DNA of 64,000 nt from Anodontia alba (Eukaryota; Mollusca; Bivalvia; Lucinida; Lucinidae), in contig OZ024830.1 of the NCBI GenBank assembly GCA_964016985.1, positions 61,892,550-61,956,549 of the forward strand. The letters are read 5' to 3'. Each line of letters starts with the position of its first letter. Within the stretch, counting starts at the first letter, position 1. Under the pieces are notes generated by a model that had not been told where the DNA came from, did no database searches, and saw only the letters and a program-made list of their open reading frames with translations. The translations under genes were made by a program, and so were the position numbers. Positions 57,000 through 64,000 of this stretch are shown here, in pieces.

Positions 57000-59330
57000 G
57001 TCAATAAGCAGCACTTATTTGCTTATAAGCAACCCCCCCCCCCACCCCCACAAAGCATAAAACTTTTTTCTTTCAAAATTTAAGTTTCAAAGTGCCGGCG
57101 TGACCCTGAAAATAAAGTCAAGGTCACCAAACTCTAATAGAACAAGATTCCTAAAATTATTAAGCAAGATACACAGGAAAAACAAAGTGTTACGGACATT
57201 AAAAAATTACAAAGGGGAATAACTATAATGGTACTGATCCCCTGACCCTTCTTTTTCTGTAGCAGCAGCATCTCATGAATATGAACATTTATGCAAAATG
57301 TGTTAAGATTCCTAATAATATCAATCAAGATATGCAAGAGAAAAGATAGAATGCACACAAGGCTCACTTTTTGAGTGTTTATAATGTAGTGACCTTGAAA
57401 ATAAGGTCAAGGTCACCAAAATCTAATCACTTCTTTCCCCCATCCTGATGATGTATCTGTGCTAGTTTGGTCAAATTCCAGCCATTGGTTGTAGAAATAG
57501 TGGGCACACAAACTTTTTACTGCATTAAGAAATTTTACAAAGGGCAATAACTCCAGGAGAATGGACCCTTGCCCTTACTTTCTCTTATGTAGGTACACCT
57601 TACTGATATCAATGTGTCACATAAGCTTTTTTCTATCAAAATTTGAGTTTCAAAGTGTCAGTCTGACCTTGAAAATGAGGCCCAGGTCACCAAAATCTAA
57701 TCACTTCTTCCCCTCATCCCAATGAAGTATCTATGCTAGCTTGAACAAATTCCATCTAATGATTCATGAGATAAGGTGCACACAAGGGTCATTTTTAGAG
57801 TCTTTATACTGTAGTGACTTTGAAAATGAGGTCACTTCTTTGCCATGTCCGAACGACGTATCTGTGCTAGTTTGTTAAATTCCAGCCATTGGTTCAAGAT
57901 ATAGTTGCACACAAGCTTTTTTCTATCAAAATTTGAGTTTCAAAGTGCCGGTGTGACCTTGAAAACCAGATAAAGGTCATCAAAATCTAATCACTTCTTT
58001 CCCCAATCTCAATAATATATCTGTGCTAGTTTGGTCCAATTCAATCTATTGATTCATGAGACAGAGTCACACAAGACTCAATTATTGAATATTTATAATG
58101 TTGTAACCTTGAAAATAAGGTCAAGGTCACCCAAATTTAATCACTTCTTTCCCCCATCCTGATGATGTATCTGTGCTAGTTTGATCAAATTCCAGCCATT
58201 GGTTAAAGAGATAGTGTGCGCACAAACTTTTTACAAGGCTCATTTTTGGAGTCTTTATTATGTAGTGACCTTTATAATGTAGTGACCTTGAAAATGAGGT
58301 CAAGGTCACAAAAATCTAATCACTTCTTTCCCATGTCCGAACGACGTATCTGTGCTAGTTTGTTAAAATTCCAGCCATTGGTTCAAGATATAATTGCACA
58401 CAAGCTTTTTTCTATCAAAATTTGAGTTTCAAAGTGCCGGTGTGACCTTGAAAACCAGATAAAGGTCATCAAAATCTAATCACTTCTTTCCCCAATCTCA
58501 ATAATATATCTGTGCTAGTTTGGTCCAATTCAATCTATTGATTCATGAGACAGAGTCACACAAGACTCAATTATTGAGTATTTATAATGTAGTAACCTTG
58601 AAAATAAGGTCAAGGTCACCCAAATCTAATCACTTCTTTCCCCCATCCTGATGATGTATCTGTGCTAGTTTGATCAAATTCCAGCCATTAGTTAAAGAGA
58701 TAGTGTGCACACAAACTTTTTACAAGGCTCATTTTTGGAGTCTTTATTATGTAGTGACCTTTATAATGTAGTGACCTTGAAAATGAGGTCAAGGTCACAA
58801 AAATCTAATCACTTCTTTCCCATATCCTAACAATGTATTGGTTCTAATTTGAGTTTCAAAGTGCCAGTGTGACCTTGAAAATGAGATAAGGGTCACAGAA
58901 ATCTAAATGATTTCTTTCCCCAATCCCAATGATGTATCTGGGCTAATTTGGTGGAATATCCATCTATTGATTCACGAAACAGAGTGCAAACAAGGCTCAC
59001 TTTTTGAGTATTTATAGTTGTGACCTTGAAAATAAGGTCAAAGTCACCAAAATCCAATCAATTCTTTCCCCCATCCTTATGATGTATCTGTGCTAGTTTG
59101 GTCAAACTCCAGCCATTGGTTAAAGAGATAGTGTGCACACAAACTTTTTATTGCATTAAAAAGGCTCACTTTTTGAGTATTTATAATGCAGTGACCTTGA
59201 AATAAGGTCAAGGTCACCAAAATCTAATCACTTCTTTCCCCCATCCTGATGATGTATCTGCTAGTTTGGTCAAATTCCAACCACTGGGTAAAGAGATAAT
59301 GTGCCCACAAACTCTTTCTACTGCATTAAG
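57000..59330. repeat. Tandem array with a 488-bp higher-order repeat
   Basis: Basic units of about 160-170 bp contain TGACCTTGAAAATAAGGTCA, AATCTAATCACTTCTTTCCC and ATGTATCTGTGCTAGTTTGG. Three such units form a block that repeats as a whole: 57844-58331 and 58332-58819 begin CATGTCCGAACGACGTATCT and differ at only a few positions. In the SETD1 intron between the 54044 and 62595 exons. Confidence 0.85.
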
Positions 59331-59532
59331 AAAAAAAATTACAAAGGGCAATAACTCCCAAGAGAATTGGCTCCTAGCCCTTACTTATGTAGGTGCACCT
59401 TACTGATATCAGTGAGTCTGCAGAAATTGATGAATATCCATCCCTGCGTTTTCAAGATATTAGGAAAAACCAGCATCATGGGCAGACGGATGGACAACAT
59501 GAAAACAGTATACACTCTGCCCCTCCTCCCAC

Positions 59533-59534
<2 letters not shown>

Positions 59535-59598
<64 letters not shown>
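59535..59598. repeat. (CA)32 microsatellite
   Basis: Uninterrupted CA dinucleotides over 64 bases, following CCTCCCACCG. Frames with Thr-His or Cys-Val runs here are not genes. Confidence 0.97.
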
Positions 59599-59600
<2 letters not shown>

Positions 59601-59619
59601 GTTTGCAGGAGTATAAACA

Positions 59620-61577
59620 CTTTTTTTAAGATGGCAGTCATGGCAGCCAACACTGACTTCTAAAAGAAACAATTTCAGCTACTTTTGATCTACAATCCGC
59701 CTTGATACTTTCTACCATGTCTCGAGTCAACTGGCATTTCCATTCAGGAAAAGAAATTCAAAATAGATTTTCAGAATATTGGCATCTTGTATTTTGGATC
59801 AGAACAATGTTAGCAATTTTTATCTAGAAGTCGCCACGCTACTTCCTACCAAGTTTCGAGTCAATCGACCTTTTGGTTAAAAAGAAGTTCAAACCAGATT
59901 TTCAAGATGTTGGCCATGGCAGCAGTTCTGGATTCTGCATCAAAACAATTTTCATTATTTTTTATCTACAAGTGGCCCTGATATTTTCTACCAAGTTTCA
60001 AGTCAATTGGCCCTTGAGTTTGGGAGATAGTTCAAAACAGATTTTTAAGATAGCAGAGGTGGCAGCCATCTTGGATTTCTAACCTGAACAATTTTAGCAA
60101 TTTTTGATTAACAAGACTTCCTGATACTTCCTACCAAATTTTGAGCCAATTGGCCATTTCGGTGCAGTAAAAAAAGGTCAAATAGAGTTTCAAGATGGCG
60201 ACCATCTTGGAAATCCGAATGGAACAATTTTAGCTATTTTTGATCTACACGTCGCCCTGGTATTTCCTAGCAAGTTTCAAGTCTGTTGGCCTTTCAGTTC
60301 AGGAGAAGTTCAAAATAGATTTTCAAGATGGCCCCATGGCAGCCATTTTAGATTTCCAATCAGAATGAGTTCAGCTATTTCTGATCTACAAGTAAATGCC
60401 CTGATACTTCCTACCAAGTTTCAAGTCAACTGGCATTTCTGTTCTAGAAAAGAAGTTCAAAATAGATTTTCAAGATGGAGGCCATGGTAGCCATCTTGGA
60501 TTTTGGATCTGAACGATTTTAGCTCTTTTTTGATCTACAGTATGAGTGGCCCCAATATTTCCTGCAAGTTTGGAGTCAGTTGGCCTTTTGGTTCAAGAGA
60601 AAAACTTAAAACTAGCTTTTTTAAAAAATGGCGGCCACGGCTGCCATCTTGGATTTCGGATCTGAATGATTTAAACTGTTTTTGATCTACAAGTTTTTGA
60701 TCTACAAGTCACCCCGTTGCTTCCTACCAAGTTTCAAGTCAAATGGCCTTTCAGTTTAGCAGAAGAAGCAAAAAATTGATTTTTCAAATTGGTGGCAATG
60801 GCGGACATCTTGGATTTCTGATAGGAATGATTTTAGCTATTTTTGATCTACAAGTCACCATGATGCTTCCTTTCAGGTTTCAATCAATTGGCCTTTCGGT
60901 TAAGGAGAAGAAGAGAAAAATATATGTTCAAGATGGCTGCCATGGTGGCCATCTTTGATTTCTAATTGGAAGAAATTTAGCTATTTTTGAACTACAAGTC
61001 ACCCAAGCTTCCTACCAAGTTTCAAGTCAATTGGTCATTTGGTTCACAAGAAAAAGGGAAAAATAGATTTTCAAGATGGCCACAAAGGCTCCATATTGGA
61101 TTTCGGATCTGAAAGATTTTAGCTAATTTTGATCTACAAGTCACCCCGATGCTTCCGACCAAGTTTCAAGTCAACTGGCCTTTTGGTTCAGGAGAAGAAG
61201 TGAAAAATAGACTTTCAAGATGGCCGCAAAGGCTCCATGCTGGATTTCAGATTGTAATGATTTTAGCTATTTTTGATCTACGCCAACCCAATGCTTCCTT
61301 TCAAGTTTCAAGTCAACTGGCCTTTCAGTTCAGGAGGAGAAGCGAACAACAGATTTTCAAGATGGCCCCTATGGCGGCAATCATGGATTTTTACTGAAAC
61401 AATTTTAGCTGTTTTTTTATCTACAAGCCACCTTGATGTTTCCTACCAAGTTTTAAGACAATCTGTTCAATGGTTCAGGAGGAGTTGTGAAAATGTGAAA
61501 AGCTAACAAACAGACAGACTGACGATGGACAACAGGAGATGGCATAAGCTGACCTGGAGCTTCGCTTCAGGTGAGCT
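59620..61577 (+). mobile_element. Helentron/pearl-like element with about thirteen 145-150-bp units
   Basis: Units hold TTTTCAAGATGGC, GCCATCTTGGATTTC, TTTTAGCTATTTTTGATCTA and CTACCAAGTTTCAAGTCAA. The tail 61500-61577 has AACAGACAGACTGACGATGG, GACCTGGAGCTTCGCTTCAG and GTGAGCTAATAAG. A related head, AGAAGCCCTTAGGGCC with TCTCACCTGG, is at 56670, separated by the 57000-59330 array, so the two may be one element. Confidence 0.75.
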
Positions 61578-62594
61578 AATAAGCATAAGAAACACAGGCA
61601 CTTGTAGCATGCAAAAAAGCATCAGGGTGACTTGTAGAACAGTGGATTGTTGGAAGTTATTAATGAGTTGTGGAAAATGACTATTTCATAATTTCTCATC
61701 TTTGCAAAAATTTGGCGCAAAGTGGCCCAAGTTTAAAGAAATTGCCACAAAAAAAATCAGATTGGCAAAAATGGTGGCAGAAGAAAAAAATCCAAGTGCG
61801 ACCACTACTCACAGTCTGGTTGGTGATGTTGCTTAGTAACTATTATTGGCTGTAAATGTACATCTGATCTTTACTGCCTTGTAACAATACAACAGTGTGC
61901 TTGCCATAAAAATAATAGCTGTTGCAGGATAGCATAGCTCAAATGAATTGTACTATGCCTCTAAAAACTTAATTTTTTTCCTAAGTCCCAGACCTTAACC
62001 TCAAGGTCACTCATGTGGGTCCAGATGGTACAGCATAGAACTTCAGACCAGTATCTCTCATATAAGCAAATACAAACTACTTCCATCCAGAGGTTCAGGA
62101 GATACAGCCGTTTAAAAACTTAAAACAAAAACTTTAACTAATGCCTACACTGATGCCCACACTGTGGTGATTGCTATAGCTCTACCTGTATTTTCGTTCA
62201 GGTGAGCTAAAAATTGTCGTCTGGTTGGAGAAAGCTGTCATCTATTGTTACTGTTAGTTGTTTGTTCGAGTAAATGTCTAATGTCACTGTCAATCTCTTG
62301 CCATGTCATAATGGTGTGAATCTGATGGTGAAAATTAATACCCTTCATTTTATAAAGCTACCTCACTGCAATATTATGCCACAGAAGCACTGATGTGATA
62401 CAGACACATACTGATATTCATGTGACCAGTAGTAGCTCTTCTTTCTATCACTATGTGCCAAAGGAAAGAGCAATACCAATTTTAGAAAGCTTTTATATAG
62501 GTATAATTCAGCTAGGAAGGCAGCCCACAACCTCCTTATCCAAGGCAGACACTAAACTGACTGGGCCACTCTGGCATGTGTGGCAGTCACTTAC
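61578..62594. other. Intronic sequence with a Helentron-like tail
   Basis: 61980-62215 is a core fragment (GACCTTAACCTCAAGGTCAC, AGGAGATACAGC) ending TTTTCGTTCAGGTGAGCTAA. Nothing else recognised up to the exon donor at 62594. Confidence 0.55.
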
Positions 62595-62837
62595 TTTTCT
62601 GTTTCAGCCAGTTCATCAATCTTTTCTTCCATTTCTTCATCTTGTCTTTCCTGTTCTTCTGTTCCTGCCATTTCTACCTTTCCCTCCTCTTTCTGACTAT
62701 CCTCTTCTTTTTCCTCATTTTCTTCTTTCTCCTCATCCTCTTCTTCTTCATCTTCAGATGATGATGTGGAAGAGGAAGAGGAGGAGGAGGAGGAGGAGGA
62801 GGATGAAACTACTTTTATTGGCTGATCCTCATCATCA
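62595..62837 (-). CDS. SETD1: SETD1 exon, Ser/Glu-rich acidic region (most 5' exon in the window)
   Basis: Seen: on the minus strand an acceptor (TTTCAG) precedes 243 bases: one base completing a codon, 80 full codons, and two bases (AA) before the donor GTAAGT. The codons give a DDEDQP start, a run of 13 serines (fragment residues 11-23), then a Glu/Asp/Lys-rich stretch ending ELAETE. The trailing AA plus the first A of the exon at 55035 makes a Lys codon, so the frame continues exactly. Known: SETD1A/B proteins have long Ser- and acid-rich disordered regions upstream of N-SET. The low-complexity sequence alone would not identify the gene. The call rests on strand, splice sites and phase match with the next exon. 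The GGA-triplet run seen on the plus strand is the serine run. RRM and other 5' exons must lie beyond the window. Confidence 0.78.
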
Positions 62838-62965
62838 CTGAAATTATATGATTAACAGAACTGTAGATAAATGGGACATCCAGATATCTGTACATACTTC
62901 TCTTTCTCCACAAAAACATAAACAGCTCTTCTAATGGGTACCCACAAAACATATTTCCATTGAGT

Positions 62966-64000
62966 AACTAGAGGCCCTTTGGGCCAAAATCGCTCACCTG
63001 GACCTACTGCCATCTTGAAGTTCCCATCAGTACAATTTTTAGCTATTTTTTATCTACAAGTCACCCTGATACTTCCTATCAAGCGTTAAGCAAAAAAGCC
63101 TTTGGGTTCAGAAGAAGGTCAAAAATAGATTTTCAAGATGGTTGCTGTGGCAGCCATCTTGGATTTCCAATCTGAACAACTGAAACTAATTTTTATCTAC
63201 AAATCATCACAATCCCTTCTATGAAGTTTCCAGTCAATTGGACTCAGTTCCAGAGTTGAAGTTCAAGATAGATTTTCAAGATGGCGGTCATATGGCAGCC
63301 AACATCGTTTCTGATAAAAACAATTTCAGCTATTTTTTATCTACAAGCCACCTTGATACTTTCTACCATGTTTCAAGTCAATTGGCATTTCCATTCAGGA
63401 GAAGAAGTTCAAAATAGATTTTCAAATGATGGCCATCTTGGATTTTGGATCAGAACAATTTTAGCAATTTTTTATCTACAAGTCACCATGGTACTTCCTT
63501 CCAAGTTTCAAGTCAATTGGCCTTTTGGTTAAGAAGATGAGGTTCAAACCAGATTTTCAAGATGGTGGCCATATCAGCCATTTTGGACTTTGCATCGGAA
63601 CTATTTTCATTTTTTTTTATCTACAAGTCGCCCTGATATTTCCTACAAAGTTTCGAGTCAACTGGCCTTTGAGTTTGGGAGTAGTTCAAAATAGATTTGT
63701 AAGACAGTAGAGGTTTTTCTGATCGGAAGAATTTTAGCAATTTTTGATTAAGAAGTTGTCCCAATACTTCCTACCAAATTTCAAGCCAATTAGCATTTTG
63801 CTTCAGGAGAAGAAGTTAAAAATAGATTTTCATGATGGCAGCTATCTTGGATTTCGGATTGGAACAATTTTAGCTATTTTTGATGTACAAGTCGCCTTGG
63901 TATTTCCTAGCAAGTTTCTAGTCAATTTGCCTTTCAGTTCAGGATAAGAATCAAAATAGATTTTCAAGATGGCTGCCATGGTGGCCATTTTAGACTTGCA
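62966..64000 (+). mobile_element. Helentron/pearl-like element, continues past the window
   Basis: Head AGAGGCCCTTTGGGCCAAAA with TCGCTCACCTGG at 62969-63001, then the same 145-150-bp units as 59620-61577. Only 129 bases separate the head from the 5' side of the SETD1 exon at 62837. The right end is not in the window. Confidence 0.78.

Noticed and set aside
59367..59672. Open frames with Thr-His or Cys-Val runs
   Set aside because: They translate the (CA)32 microsatellite.
62395..62841. Plus-strand open frame of 148 codons rich in Leu and Arg
   Set aside because: It is antisense to the acidic SETD1 exon; its composition is explained by the Ser/Glu codons on the other strand.

Overview
The window is animal nuclear DNA, most likely from a bivalve mollusc. 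It carries one intron-rich conserved gene, and almost everything else is dispersed or tandem repeat. The bivalve call rests on the repeat types: tRNA-derived SINEs, Helentron/pearl-like elements with minisatellite cores, a LINE 3' end of the 'RRLxWYGHVE' type, a DIRS-like retroelement, mariner, and many small TTAA-flanked MITEs. I cannot name the species.

The gene is the 3' part of a SETD1 (Set1/COMPASS H3K4 methyltransferase) homologue on the minus strand. Six exons are visible in transcription order: 62837-62595, 55035-54044, 35148-35042, 28457-28332, 24532-24275 and 17431-17258. All five junctions agree in phase, all have GT..AG borders, and the joined reading frame has 632 complete codons ending in a stop. 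It contains a Ser/Glu-rich acidic region, a coiled-coil linker, the N-SET region, the WDR5-binding Win motif, the SET domain and the post-SET motif. The 5' part of the gene lies beyond 64000. I see no other intact host gene.

Layout. 1-17250 is downstream of the gene: Helentron-like tandem-repeat elements (about 1291-2855, 3911-5892, 6987-9076, 13130-14534), a short-TIR repeat element (10439-11623), a decayed LINE fragment (12785-13127), a 155-bp tandem array (14540-15770), SINEs and MITEs. 17258-62837 is the gene, whose introns are packed with insertions. These include a long-TIR element with 9-bp target duplications (18132-19387), a pogo-like MITE (20599-20908), a 215-bp palindromic MITE (24616-24830), a broken mariner (36959-38295), and a nested stack in a decayed DIRS-like element (about 39600-46760). 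Inside that stack a SINE and a 3.6-kb TIR element (42213-45799) sit in gag-like sequence. The 3.6-kb element carries six exact copies of a 15-bp motif. 62838-64000 is again tandem-repeat element.

The strongest unexplained signals are: (1) a repeat superfamily whose terminal hairpins keep their pairing while changing sequence and whose cores are interchangeable; (2) the six-copy 15-mer inside one TIR element; (3) several TTAA-flanked MITE families that share one internal hairpin but not their ends, one with a natural empty site next to it; and (4) a 19-kb repeat-filled intron that splits a codon of the SETD1 Win motif. I saw no operons, CRISPR arrays or prokaryotic features.
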